64,000 bases of DNA from DATNPH01 sp036703315 (GCA_036703315.1 DATNPH010000025.1:1-64000), one strand, 5' to 3'; shown: positions 54,724-63,676, numbered from the stretch's first letter. Notes: generated from the letters alone by a model not told the origin. A program made the numbers and translations.

Positions 54724-55248
54724 CTAAGGTACTACCGTTACTGGTGTTCCCACCTTAACCTGACTAAATAATTCTTCGACATCCTTGTTGTACATACGAA
54801 TACAACCATGAGATGCGGCTGTACCTACTGTCTCAGGATTAGGCGTACCGTGAAAGCCTATCCAATTCTTACCATTTTTCCAAAATCCAATCCAGTAACG
54901 ACCTAGAGGATTTTCTGGATCGCCTCCAGGAACAGACTCACCTGTCAAAGGATGTATCCACTTGGGATTTCGAAGCATTTGCATCACTTGAAAATTCCCA
55001 GTAGGTGTTTCCCATCCTTTCTGACCTACTGCAACTGGATAACTTTTAAGCGACCTGTTTTCACGATATAGGGTAACTCGACGGCGACTGAGGCTAATCT
55101 CTAGACGTGTAGGTTGAATAACTACATCTGAGGGAGGATTAGTTATTACTACAGGTTGTTCAGCTGCTAATGAAACTTGAGGATTAGAACAGAAGCCAAT
55201 TGTTAATATCAAGGTAACCCAAGTTACTGAGTTTTTTAACATCTTCAA
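54724..55248 (-). CDS. L,D-transpeptidase (YkuD domain)
   Basis: 174 residues with an N-terminal signal peptide (WVTLILTIGFCSNPQVSLAA). The YkuD catalytic segment has His133 (GFHGTPNPETVG), His147 and Cys149 (ASHGCIRMYNKDVEEL), the family signature HxGT...SHGCIRM. Its other core is LEISLSRRRVTLYRENRSLK and GWETPTGNFQVMQM. It would act in the periplasm, cross-linking peptidoglycan or attaching proteins to it. It is a minimal single-domain enzyme without LysM or other wall-binding modules. Start ATG at 55248. Confidence 0.93.
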   Translation of the reverse strand: MKMLKNSVTWVTLILTIGFCSNPQVSLAAEQPVVITNPPSDVVIQPTRLEISLSRRRVTLYRENRSLKSYPVAVGQKGWETPTGNFQVMQMLRNPKWIHPLTGESVPGGDPENPLGRYWIGFWKNGKNWIGFHGTPNPETVGTAASHGCIRMYNKDVEELFSQVKVGTPVTVVP

Positions 55249-55408
55249 AATATGGTTTTACGCAATAAGATTACCCTGATTCCGAAAGGTTGACAAACTG
55301 TTATATCACTTCTAGTAAATTATATTAATCTATAATTCATATTTATCATTTGTAAAAAACAAAAGATAAAAAATATAGACTATGAATTTTATAGAAATGA
55401 TAGTTAAT

Positions 55409-55440
55409 AGGTGAACCTATAGAGCTACCAAGGTTCACCT
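55409..55440. repeat. Inverted repeat AGGTGAACCT / AGGTTCACCT
   Basis: Ten-base arms that pair exactly, with a 12-base loop, 40 bp beyond the end of the Asn/Ser/Thr-rich exported protein. A probable minus-strand transcript end, although no clear T tract follows on that strand. Confidence 0.5.
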
Positions 55441-55479
55441 ACTTGACAGAGTTTTTACAGGTAGAAGATTCTTGGGATA

Positions 55480-55947
55480 TTACCAAAGAGCTTGAACGCC
55501 CTGATCCGTAGATTGGTTATTTACGGTATTGGTGGTGTCAGTAGTAGTAGATGACCGATTCATTTGGTCAGAGCTATCAGTAGTAGATGGAGTAGAGCGC
55601 TGATTCATTGTGCCAGAGCTACCATTGGGTGTTACGCCATTTCCTGGGTAACCTGAACCCGTCGTAGAGGGCCGATTCATTTGGTCAGAGTTATTAGTAG
55701 ATGGAGTAGATTGCTGATTTATGCGGCTGTTTCCATCATTATTAAGTTGATTATTTCCCCTATTATCATTATTTAATTCGTCATTTCTGGGGGCAGTTGG
55801 GCTATTGGAGCGATCGTCCGAGGGTAAGCGATTGTCATTTGATGTCTGAGCTAAAACTGGAAGACTTAGTAGAATACTCACACTAGCGGCTCCTACTAAG
55901 GTGGCAAGCTTTTTAATTGACAGGTTTTTATTATTCTGTGTACTCAT
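55480..55947 (-). CDS. Exported low-complexity Asn/Ser/Thr-rich protein
   Basis: 155 residues from ATG 55947, which has ribosome-binding site AGAGAGATCC; an upstream ATG at 56025 would add 26 residues before the signal peptide and is less likely. Signal peptide KLATLVGAASVSILLSLPVL-AQ, then an unstructured sequence with repeated motifs such as QSTPSTNNSDQMNRPST and QRSTPSTTDSSDQMNRS. No known domain; composition resembles secreted or surface-coat linker proteins. Such sequences change quickly by repeat slippage. Confidence 0.65.
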   Translation of the reverse strand: MSTQNNKNLSIKKLATLVGAASVSILLSLPVLAQTSNDNRLPSDDRSNSPTAPRNDELNNDNRGNNQLNNDGNSRINQQSTPSTNNSDQMNRPSTTGSGYPGNGVTPNGSSGTMNQRSTPSTTDSSDQMNRSSTTTDTTNTVNNQSTDQGVQALW

Positions 55948-56391
55948 GGATCTCTCTTTTTTGACAGCTGCGAGTGTTGGGAGCTTTGGCAACTTTTTAT
56001 ATTTGGACAAATTGTTAAAGCTCACTCCTTAAAGAGTAAGTCTATTACTACTCTGTAGCGCCCATCTAAAGGCTTATATGCGGTTAATTAAGCTTTGTAA
56101 GTTTTCCATCCTAAGAGCTAGCTAAACTTAATTCTTATTTGTTATGACCGCTACATTACTTTTAACAGGTTTTTGAATTGATTCAATGAAGTTGAAGTTA
56201 ATGTCTAATGACAGCCGAGTGAGACTCAACCTAGAAGCCTCAACTGTTAAAAGTCATAAGTAATTGACATACAACAAAAGGCAGGAGCGTCATTCGCCAC
56301 TGCCTTTTGGCTAAGCTTGAGAACTGCAGTTACGGCTAGCCTAAACTTCTACATCGCCTGAGATTAAACACCCAAACTAGTGAATTTAACC
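55948..56391. other. Intergenic region with a bidirectional terminator
   Basis: About 440 bp between two minus-strand genes. It contains the hairpin at 56275-56309 and otherwise AT-rich sequence. The promoter of the exported low-complexity protein should lie in the left half. Confidence 0.5.
56275..56309 (-). terminator. Intrinsic terminator behind the repeat protein
   Basis: CAAAAGGCAG (56275-56284) pairs with CTGCCTTTTG (56300-56309); on the minus strand the stem ends in CCTTTTGTTG. It lies 80 bp after the stop of the gene at 56392-56781. Confidence 0.7.
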
Positions 56392-56781
56392 TTAATATGC
56401 ATTTTCCTGATCAGCTGGGTCACCGTAGGGATCTTCGCTAGCTGGACGCACATCGCCATACTGTCCATAATCTCCTACCTGATCAGCTGGGTCACCGTAT
56501 GGGTCTTCACTAGCGGGACGCACATCACCGAACTCCCCGTAATTTTGTCCATAACCAGTCTGTTCATAATTGGCTGGGTCGCCGTAGGGGTCTTCACTGG
56601 CTGGGCGCACATCGCCATACTGCCCGTAATTTTGTCCATAACCAGTCTGTTCATAATCGGCTGGGTCGCCGTAGGAGTCTTCGCTAGCTGGACGTACCTG
56701 GGGATCATATTCGGCGTTTTGATCTTGCTCATCACTGCCGACAATGGCATCCTTCATCTTTCGTATAAATCCGTCTACCAT
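56392..56781 (-). CDS. Acidic tandem-repeat protein (VRPASEDPYGDPAD repeats)
   Basis: 129 residues. After a short amphipathic N-terminus (MVDGFIRKMKDAIVGSDEQD) there are four units of a 29-residue repeat (VRPASEDPYGDPADYEQTGY plus GQNYGQYGD), the third shortened to 24 residues and the last cut short. DNA repeats match the protein repeats. Rich in Asp, Tyr, Gly, Pro; unstructured, no membrane or signal segment. An antisense frame across the same region is a shadow of the repeats. Function unknown. Start ATG at 56781. Confidence 0.8.
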   Translation of the reverse strand: MVDGFIRKMKDAIVGSDEQDQNAEYDPQVRPASEDSYGDPADYEQTGYGQNYGQYGDVRPASEDPYGDPANYEQTGYGQNYGEFGDVRPASEDPYGDPADQVGDYGQYGDVRPASEDPYGDPADQENAY

Positions 56782-56942
56782 GATTGCTTTCCTTATTAAA
56801 TGTCTTCTGGAGTGGCAGTGTAGAGGGTACAGACCTATTCCACATAGCCGTGTTTTTGCTTCTCGTCATTAGGCGCTACCACAAGCGGTACTGAGGGTAT
56901 ACGCTTAGCCACACTAATCTTCTACACCTCTAAAAGCAGCAG

Positions 56943-57458
56943 TTACTGGGCTGGAACTGGATCTAACTGATTCGATGGCTGGTTTTGCACCACATCCCCT
57001 AGATCGCGGCCTGTGGGACTGTTGTTATAGCCCTTAAAATCACGGTATTGTTGCGCCTCTGACTCGGGTACTTGAATTCCTCCTTGCGGCGGTGTTACCC
57101 AGTGAGCACGATTCTGAGCATCGCGGTAGTAGACCCGCCCGTTCTTGGAAAGGTAGTACTTCCCTTGCGCTCCCTGCTCTTGCTTGTTTTTATGTTTGTT
57201 GTAGAGATAATAAAGTGCAGCAGCTCCACCCAAAATTGCCACCTTCTGTCCAGTTGACAATCCTTTCTTCTTCGCCTGAGGTTGGTTAGCAGGAGCAGAA
57301 TTAGTTTGTGCTCCTGGTCTTGCATCATCAACAGGCGGCAGAGAGCCTGAACGTTGTTGACTGGAGCATCCAGCAAAAAAGGGAAACCCTAGTAAAACTG
57401 AAAGCAGCAGCGCCGTTGGGCGTAAAAATCTTCGAGGCTTAGAATAGCTTATGTGCAT
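56943..57458 (-). CDS. Putative lipoprotein with central hydrophobic helix
   Basis: 171 residues. Signal peptide with lipobox FFAGC (LLLSVLLGFPFFAGC), then a Pro/Gln/Asn-rich segment, a short hydrophobic stretch (KVAILGGAAALYYLYNKHKN), and a C-terminal part with YYLSKNGRVYYRDAQNRAHW, then unstructured residues. No named domain. The KVAILGGAAALYYLY motif looks like a glycine-zipper-type helix, so it could insert into the outer or plasma membrane. Start ATG at 57458. Confidence 0.75.
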   Translation of the reverse strand: MHISYSKPRRFLRPTALLLSVLLGFPFFAGCSSQQRSGSLPPVDDARPGAQTNSAPANQPQAKKKGLSTGQKVAILGGAAALYYLYNKHKNKQEQGAQGKYYLSKNGRVYYRDAQNRAHWVTPPQGGIQVPESEAQQYRDFKGYNNSPTGRDLGDVVQNQPSNQLDPVPAQ

Positions 57459-57830
57459 CGTATCTTGTTACCCTGTGTTAAAGGATACGGTGTTATAGTT
57501 GACTCTACGAACCTGCGCTGTTGCAAAAACAGTGTTTCTATTCAGTTGATTCCCTAGGGACTGGAAGCGCCTTCACAGATAAACTACAACAGCATTAGGT
57601 ACGGCGTTTACATTTCCATTTAATACTGATGTAATTTGTGAATAATTTCATCGTGCCTTAGATAGAAGTCTCCTAAGATAGTTCACTCCAAGGGACTATA
57701 CACGAAGGTAGATAGTTATTTGTAAAAGGCTTTGATAGGCTATCGTATTTACGAATAAAAGCATTAGCCTATAGGCACCTACCAAGAGTCTTCCTACTAC
57801 TATATTTTTGACTTTTAACTTTTGACTGGC
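57459..57830. other. Intergenic region, with heptamer repeat
   Basis: 372 AT-rich bases between two minus-strand genes. No gene recognised. The right end has heptamers TTTTGAC, TTTTAAC, TTTTGAC (57806-57826). Confidence 0.5.
57806..57826. repeat. Heptameric STRR (TTTTRAC x3)
   Basis: TTTTGAC, TTTTAAC, TTTTGAC in tandem, four bases from the stop codon of the gene at 57831-58265. Confidence 0.65.
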
Positions 57831-58265
57831 TTACTCAGTGGGTTCCAGATGCAAGCGCTGTAATTCCTGTTGTAGAAACTTTCCCCATTCTGCGGCAAGG
57901 GGGATTTCTGTAAAAGGGACTTTGATTGAGGCGGTGGGTTCTGGGAACAGAAATTCTAGAGCGATCGCACGACCTTTTCCAGGGGGTGTCCTTAAGTCAG
58001 CAGGCTGCTCATCCACCAGCAAGCGGATAGATTGAACGTCTTTGAGGGAGAACGTTTCTACATTCACGGGTCCTTTGCTTGTAGGTTTTCCCCAAGTCAA
58101 ATCATTGCCTTTTTGACCCAGCACCCCATAAATATCGTACTTCGCCCGCTCAAACTCAGTAGCCCAACTGTTATAGGCTTCAACTTTTTGGAATTCGTTC
58201 CAACCCGACCAGGCAAGCCAGAAAAATGTTGCTAGCAAAGGTAACCAAACTAAACCGCGTTCCAT
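57831..58265 (-). CDS. Conserved single-span membrane protein of unknown function
   Basis: 144 residues with an N-terminal membrane helix (GLVWLPLLATFFWLAWSGWN) and a soluble domain of alternating beta and short helix (NDLTWGKPTSKGPVNVETFS, IRLLVDEQPADLRTPPGKGR, FTEIPLAAEWGKFLQQELQR). Composition looks like a true gene and such proteins occur in cyanobacteria, but I can name no family or role. Start ATG at 58265. Confidence 0.75.
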   Translation of the reverse strand: MERGLVWLPLLATFFWLAWSGWNEFQKVEAYNSWATEFERAKYDIYGVLGQKGNDLTWGKPTSKGPVNVETFSLKDVQSIRLLVDEQPADLRTPPGKGRAIALEFLFPEPTASIKVPFTEIPLAAEWGKFLQQELQRLHLEPTE

Positions 58266-58358
58266 CTAGATTTGCACTCTTAAAAAACAACTACAAAAGA
58301 ATTTAGAAGCTAGACACTAGGGGCGATGGCTCACAACAAAGTATGAAAATTTCTCTTG

Positions 58359-58379
58359 CCCACTCCCTACTCCCCATTT
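58359..58379. repeat. Heptameric STRR (CCCACTC-type x3)
   Basis: CCCACTC, CCTACTC, CCCATTT in tandem; nearby TGACTCC is also doubled (58412-58427). Located in the divergent region upstream of the subtilase gene. Confidence 0.6.
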
Positions 58380-58563
58380 TCATACGAGAACCCTGCCTAA
58401 CTCCTGAGTTGTGACTCCTGACTCCTCTATTGACTATTGTCCCTGGTTGTCGGTGGTTAGAGACGCATCATGAAGACCTGTAAATAGCTTAGCTACTCAA
58501 ACTCAGCCTAAGATGTTTAAGCTATGGTAGTGATTAAATTGGCGCGACAGCGGACGGGTTGCC

Positions 58564-60333
58564 ATGAGAAAGTTTTTGATACTGTGTTTGTTTGTTTTGG
58601 GGCTGGGGTTTGTCCTATTTAACTTTAAAGGTCTGGCAAATCAGGGACAATTTCAGTCGGTTGTGCTGGATTTTCGTGAAGATGTCCCAGCGGCTGAGAT
58701 TAATGAAGAATTGAAGGCGATCGCGCAACAATACAACGTCAAGCCTCGACTCAATAGTAAATTCTCAGAAGCTGACCATATCTACATCGTGGAGGGCAAC
58801 CAGCAATTACTCAGCGCCCTGAAAAAATCAAAACTCGCCAAAGAAACGGAATTTATCGAACCCAACTATATTTACAGCAAGTCTGAAATTCCCAACGACC
58901 CAGAATATAGCAAGCAGTGGAACCTGCGGAGTATCAACATTGAATCGGCATGGGACGAAACCAAGGGAAAGGGCATCACTGTCGCCGTGATTGACACAGG
59001 TATCAGCCCTGTCCCAGATTTGAAAGATACAACGTTTGTCAAAGGCTACGATTTCGTTAACGACACGATTGAGGCGTTGGATGACTCAGGTCACGGTACC
59101 CATGTGGCTGGGACAGTTGCCCAATCCACCAATAACGGCTACGGGGTGGCTGGTATTGCTTACGAAGCCAGCCTCATGCCTTTGAAAGTATTGAGTGCCG
59201 AGGGTGGCGGTACGATTTCTGATATTGCTGAAGCGATTCGCTTTGCGGCTGATAACGGTGCCGATATTATCAATATGAGTTTGGGTGGCCCCGGCGAGAG
59301 CAAGCTGATGGAAGAAGCGATCGACTATGCCTACCAAAAAGGTGTCTTTGTCGTGGCAGCGGCTGGTAACTCCAACCAAAATGCAGCCTCTTACCCCGCC
59401 CGCTATCGGCACGTCGTCGGTGTCGCGGCTTTAGATCCAGCTAATCTCAAAGCTCCCTACTCCAACTTCGGTGCTGGCGTAGATATCTCAGCCCCCGGTG
59501 GCAGTGAAGCGGGTAAGATTTTGCAAGAGACTATCAACCCTCAAACTGGCGAAGGCGTATTTGAAGGCTACCAAGGTACTAGCATGGCAGCGCCTCACGT
59601 TGCTGGTGTGGCGGCTTTAGTAAAAGCGGCTGGCGTCAAAGAACCGGATGAAATACTGAAAGTTTTGAAACAATCGTCGAGAGTTGTTCAGGAAGACCCG
59701 CTAAATCACTTTGGTGCTGGTCATCTGGATGCGTCAGCGGCAGTCAAGCTCGCCATACGTGGACAAATTACTTTCAAGGACTTCTTCCGCTGGTTACGAG
59801 ACAACGGTTATCTCAACCCTCGTTTCTGGATTGACGGCGGAACCATAATGTTGTTGCCAAAAATCGCTATGGTTCTCGGTTCTTATCTACTTGCCTGGTT
59901 CCTGCGGTTTTACTTCCCCTTCAGCTGGAGTTGGTCGCTTACAACAGGTTTGGTGGCTGGTAGCTCTGGATTGTTTTTCATGCGAGGTTTTTATATCTTT
60001 GACCTTCCCCAGTGGCCGTTCCGAGTCATGGGTAGTTCCATCCCTGAACTCGGTAGCGCCATTCAAGGCAGCAGTATGTTGAATCCAGTTTTTGCCAGTG
60101 TGCTAATTCCCTTTATCTTGATAGCCTTACTGCTAGGTCACAAGCAATGGAAGTGGCTGGCAATTGGCTCTGCTCTCGGTGTCGCCAGTTGTTTGGCGGT
60201 GAGTGCTGTAGTGACACCAACCCTTTGGGGCTTAGGTGCTGGCGTTGTTGCTCGTGTCTTCCTGGTTGCCAATGCCCTACTGTGCTTTGGACTTGCTTAT
60301 CTAGCCACTAAAGGAGAGGAACAACCAGCATGA
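58564..60333 (+). CDS. Subtilisin-family (S8) serine protease with C-terminal membrane domain
   Basis: 589 residues. A signal peptide or anchor (LILCLFVLGLGFVLFNF) precedes a propeptide-like region (about 30-110). The S8 catalytic domain has Asp144 (VAVIDTGISP), His177 (DSGHGTHVAGTVA) and Ser340 (GTSMAAPHVAGVAA). After about residue 425 there are five or six hydrophobic spans (MVLGSYLLAWFLRFYF, ASVLIPFILIALLLG, ARVFLVANALLCFGLAYLA), unusual for subtilases. The protease domain should face the periplasm. The TGA overlaps the ATG of the next gene (ATGA). Start ATG at 58564. Confidence 0.93.
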   Translation: MRKFLILCLFVLGLGFVLFNFKGLANQGQFQSVVLDFREDVPAAEINEELKAIAQQYNVKPRLNSKFSEADHIYIVEGNQQLLSALKKSKLAKETEFIEPNYIYSKSEIPNDPEYSKQWNLRSINIESAWDETKGKGITVAVIDTGISPVPDLKDTTFVKGYDFVNDTIEALDDSGHGTHVAGTVAQSTNNGYGVAGIAYEASLMPLKVLSAEGGGTISDIAEAIRFAADNGADIINMSLGGPGESKLMEEAIDYAYQKGVFVVAAAGNSNQNAASYPARYRHVVGVAALDPANLKAPYSNFGAGVDISAPGGSEAGKILQETINPQTGEGVFEGYQGTSMAAPHVAGVAALVKAAGVKEPDEILKVLKQSSRVVQEDPLNHFGAGHLDASAAVKLAIRGQITFKDFFRWLRDNGYLNPRFWIDGGTIMLLPKIAMVLGSYLLAWFLRFYFPFSWSWSLTTGLVAGSSGLFFMRGFYIFDLPQWPFRVMGSSIPELGSAIQGSSMLNPVFASVLIPFILIALLLGHKQWKWLAIGSALGVASCLAVSAVVTPTLWGLGAGVVARVFLVANALLCFGLAYLATKGEEQPA

Positions 60334-60554
60334 GCATTAAAGTCACTGGCGTCATCGAACGCAAAGGATTAGGACCAGGAACTTGGGCACTGGTTACAGA
60401 TTCAGGCGAAACCTATGAACTCAAGAATGCTCCATCGGAGTTAAAGAAATCAGACCTGAAAGTCAAGGTTGAAGGGCAGGTACGGGATGATGTAATGACC
60501 TTCGCCATGATTGGACCAGTGCTTGAAGTGAAGTCGTTTGAGGTGCTTGATTAA
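60330..60554 (+). CDS. Small OB-fold-like protein coupled to the subtilase
   Basis: 74 residues: IKVTGVIERKGLGPGTWALV, SGETYELKNAPSELKKSDLK, and VEGQVRDDVMTFAMIGPVLE. The pattern of short beta strands and VEGQVRDD recalls small OB-fold domains that appear in proteins of unknown function. No signal peptide, so if it works with the protease it would be from the cytoplasmic side. Its ATG overlaps the subtilase stop, so translation is coupled. Confidence 0.8.
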   Translation: MSIKVTGVIERKGLGPGTWALVTDSGETYELKNAPSELKKSDLKVKVEGQVRDDVMTFAMIGPVLEVKSFEVLD

Positions 60555-61159
60555 CGAAAGGATAAGGGAATGAGCAGTAGAGAGTGGGGGAGAATGCCTC
60601 AACTTTCATCCCATTCCCCTGTTCCTTTCCTCTTCCCCATACTTCCACTCTCCGACATACGGCTAGAGCGCTCTACAATAATTAATAATTAGTTGAGTGT
60701 TGGGTAATAATTTTGAGTGTAATTCTTCACTTGTTAATTCTGCACATGCAAAAAAAATCTCCGACTCAAACCGGTGAGTCGGAGAATGTCAATCAGGGTG
60801 CATCTACCATTCCACTCTTCCGTAGTTAGTAATAGCTATCCGGAAAAATCCAGAACAAGTTGCTCCCAAAATCTGAAACGTTAACCAAAGATAAGGATGA
60901 AGTGAACGAAAGGCTAGATCTGATGCTCCCAAATTTATTTGTGGAGAACAAATCAAAGGGCTGTATCCTTTGAACAAGCCCCTAGATTTATCAGTGGGGT
61001 GGTTTAACTTTTAATCATTGACCCCTAAGCCTTTAGATGACTCTTACTTATCAGACAATGCCAAAGGGCAAACTTGGGAAACTTTCAGGAATTTAATGAA
61101 TCTATAAAGTAGATGGGGGTAGTGCATCCTCAATCCTTCTCACGATTTCGCTAGAGCCC
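60555..61159. other. Intergenic region with an orphan minus-strand terminator
   Basis: 605 bp between the small OB-like gene and the CHAT gene, both on the plus strand. It starts with C+T- and G-rich repeats, and has a perfect hairpin at 60758-60785 that reads as a terminator only on the minus strand. I find no protein-coding frame there. It also holds the CHAT gene promoter. Confidence 0.6.
60750..60785 (-). terminator. Strong minus-strand intrinsic terminator with no upstream gene
   Basis: TCTCCGACTCA (60758-60768) pairs exactly with TGAGTCGGAGA (60775-60785) around AACCGG. On the minus strand the stem is followed by eight T residues, the classic intrinsic terminator form. No minus-strand gene exists between 60786 and the CHAT gene start. 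Confidence 0.8.
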
Positions 61160-63676
61160 TTGAAATTGATCAATATTGACCAGGTAGCAGTGGCACAGGA
61201 ATTCCACATCTCTGTGACCCCCCTAGGGGAAGACGAATATCTGGTGCGCATCGAACGAGTCGCGCCGGGAGTACCATTGGCAGAAGAACAAGTCACATGG
61301 CCAGTAGAGGATTGGTTAGCTCAGTCGCGGCAGTTGATGAATGATCCGCTTTTGGGCTTGTTGCAGGGTGATGGTGCCTTAGCTGACGACATTTTGTTCT
61401 TACCGGAGTGGGATGAGTCGGTAAGTCAATCGTCTCTTAACCTGGTGGCGCTAGGTCGGCAACTTTACAACGCTCTATTTCACGGAAGCCTACGAGATAG
61501 CTGGATGATGGCGCAGGCGATCGCGCAAAATCAGCGCCAGATTTTGCGATTGCGTCTAGGACTAAAAGGGACACGCTTACCCCGTCTGCCTTGGGAAGTG
61601 CTGTATGCAGGCGATCGCCCCCTAGCAACAGGAACTGATGTGGCTTTCTCCCGCTACCAGCTGAGTACAGGGAGACCCACACAACGGTGTCCCTCTCTAC
61701 AGCAACCCCTGAAAATTTTGATGGTCATTTCTGGACCTAGTGACCAGGAAACATTGGAATTGGCACAAGAAGCCAGTCAGCTGCAAGAAGAGCTCAAGAA
61801 CCGTTCTTCTAACGAACTACCAGCCATACAGCTGACCATTTTGGAACAGCCAGGACGAGAACAGCTAACCCAAGCACTGGAACAAGGTCAATATCAAGTC
61901 TTTCACTATTCGGGCCACAGTAACCTAGGTGACTCTGGGGGTGATGTTTACCTAGTCAGTAACCGAACTGGTTTAACTGAAACCTTGAACGGCGCTGATT
62001 TAGCCGGGTTGCTGGTGAATAATGGTGTACAGCTAGCCGTATTTAACTCCTGTCGAGGTGCCTATACATCCGCGTCAGATAACCCAGACCAAGGTATAGA
62101 GAGGAATCTAGCAGAAGCCTTGGTTAAACGGGGGATTCCTGCTGTCCTAGCCATGGCAGAGCGGATTCCTGATGAGGTCGCCCTGACCTTAACGCGACTG
62201 TTTTACCGCAATCTCAATCAAGGCTATCCTATTGACCTCAGCCTCAGTCGAGCACGTCAGGGATTGATTTCTGCTTACGGCTCGAATCAGTTGTATTGGG
62301 CGTTGCCAGTTCTCTATCTGCATCCAGAATTTGATGGTTTTCTGATTAATTCTGATAACGCCAATCAAACCCGAAACGACCTGTTTACGTTACTTGATCC
62401 CCCTGACATTTCTGCAACTTCAAACAAGGAAGAGTCGCTATTCACTGTACCAGCAAGGCCGAATCCCTTTAATCTCCAGAATATGAGGGATGAGTCTGAT
62501 CCGTTACTAAGAGAAGATATAGGTGGATATGAGGATGGGGATTTAACTGACTTTATTGATGGTTTAAACCCAGACGATCCAGAAGCTGACGACCCCTCTG
62601 CCTTTATTAAAGATTTACTGAGTCAGCTTGATACCCAGCCTACCGAATCAAGAGCAACATCAGAGACGGTTGACTTAAGATTACCAGCCAATCGTCCTAA
62701 TCCAACACCTTCTCCACAAAGCGAATCAGCAACAAGCCCTGTGGCTGAGACGACTCAGACGTTGCCACGGCAAACTAAAAACCCGGCGACTGAGAACTCC
62801 TCAGCGAGTAGGACTAAAAGACCAGCAGGTTTAAAGATCTGGTGGCAACAGTTCCAGCAAGTTCCCCGGTTGTGGATGGTATTAGGGACAACCAGTGTTG
62901 TGGCGATCGCTCTATTAAGCTTTTTGTTCTTCCAGAATCGTAGTCCGCGACCCGAGGATTTGCTGCCTCCAGGTTCCTCAATCTCAGGTGCCCCAAAGAC
63001 TTTAAGTTCTCAGAATGTCAATTTAAAAACAGCTAACACCGCTACAGTGACAAACGTTGCCATCGAACAATTCAACCAAGGCAACATCGCCACCGGGCAG
63101 AAGGCTGTTGAGGAATTACTGAACCGAGAAGCGTTACCACAGGCGAAAGCTGCTCTTGAGGCTGTTCGCCGATCTCAACTCGATGATCCAACGGTGAGTT
63201 TTTTAAGAGGGCGTCTAGCATGGCAGTCTGTCCAATCAGGCAGTAAAGACTACGATGTGAGTGATGCTCGACGTTTCTGGGAAACAGCTCACAAAAAGCA
63301 ACCCAAATCTCTCACTTATCTCAACGCTTTGGGTTTTGCCTACTACGCGGAAGGCAATTATGAGCGAGCCAACAATACTTGGTTTCAGGCACTTGAGCAA
63401 ATTAAACCAACACAAGCGACGGCAAATGTTGCAGGAGGCACGGCAAAAAGAGACGCCCTGAATACCTATGCCGGGCTAGCCTTGGGACTACGACGATCGG
63501 CTCAAAAGCTACCAGCCGATAAACGGGCAAAAACCTCAAAGGCAGCGATCGAGTATCGTCAATACGTGATGACCCAAGATCCGATTAGCTTTCAACCTGA
63601 CGCCTTGAGCAAAAACTGGCTTTGGTCAGAGAACATGATTAAGGATTGGCGATCGCTTTTAGCAGCTAAGAATTAG
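61160..63676 (+). CDS. CHAT-domain protein with a membrane helix and TPR-like C-terminus
   Basis: 838 residues. N-terminal domain (about 1-140) of the type found before cyanobacterial CHAT domains. The CHAT caspase-like protease domain (about 170-400) has the catalytic His253 in VFHYSGHSN and Cys298 in AVFNSCRGAY. Residues 410-560 are acidic, Pro/Ser/Thr-rich and disordered. One membrane helix follows (about 570-592, MVLGTTSVVAIALLSFLFF), then a helical repeat region (FNQGNIATGQKAVEELLNRE, YLNALGFAYYAEGNYERANN) outside. Start is TTG at 61160, the only sensible initiator for the N-terminus. CHAT proteases can be activated by partner binding and are used in cell death and defence; no partner gene is adjacent here. 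Confidence 0.9.
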   Translation: MKLINIDQVAVAQEFHISVTPLGEDEYLVRIERVAPGVPLAEEQVTWPVEDWLAQSRQLMNDPLLGLLQGDGALADDILFLPEWDESVSQSSLNLVALGRQLYNALFHGSLRDSWMMAQAIAQNQRQILRLRLGLKGTRLPRLPWEVLYAGDRPLATGTDVAFSRYQLSTGRPTQRCPSLQQPLKILMVISGPSDQETLELAQEASQLQEELKNRSSNELPAIQLTILEQPGREQLTQALEQGQYQVFHYSGHSNLGDSGGDVYLVSNRTGLTETLNGADLAGLLVNNGVQLAVFNSCRGAYTSASDNPDQGIERNLAEALVKRGIPAVLAMAERIPDEVALTLTRLFYRNLNQGYPIDLSLSRARQGLISAYGSNQLYWALPVLYLHPEFDGFLINSDNANQTRNDLFTLLDPPDISATSNKEESLFTVPARPNPFNLQNMRDESDPLLREDIGGYEDGDLTDFIDGLNPDDPEADDPSAFIKDLLSQLDTQPTESRATSETVDLRLPANRPNPTPSPQSESATSPVAETTQTLPRQTKNPATENSSASRTKRPAGLKIWWQQFQQVPRLWMVLGTTSVVAIALLSFLFFQNRSPRPEDLLPPGSSISGAPKTLSSQNVNLKTANTATVTNVAIEQFNQGNIATGQKAVEELLNREALPQAKAALEAVRRSQLDDPTVSFLRGRLAWQSVQSGSKDYDVSDARRFWETAHKKQPKSLTYLNALGFAYYAEGNYERANNTWFQALEQIKPTQATANVAGGTAKRDALNTYAGLALGLRRSAQKLPADKRAKTSKAAIEYRQYVMTQDPISFQPDALSKNWLWSENMIKDWRSLLAAKN

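Noticed and set aside
56380..56799. Long plus-strand open frame over the repeat protein
   Set aside because: It mirrors the 87-bp repeats of the real minus-strand gene (56392-56781); its Ile/Val-rich repeated sequence arises from the complement of the same repeats.
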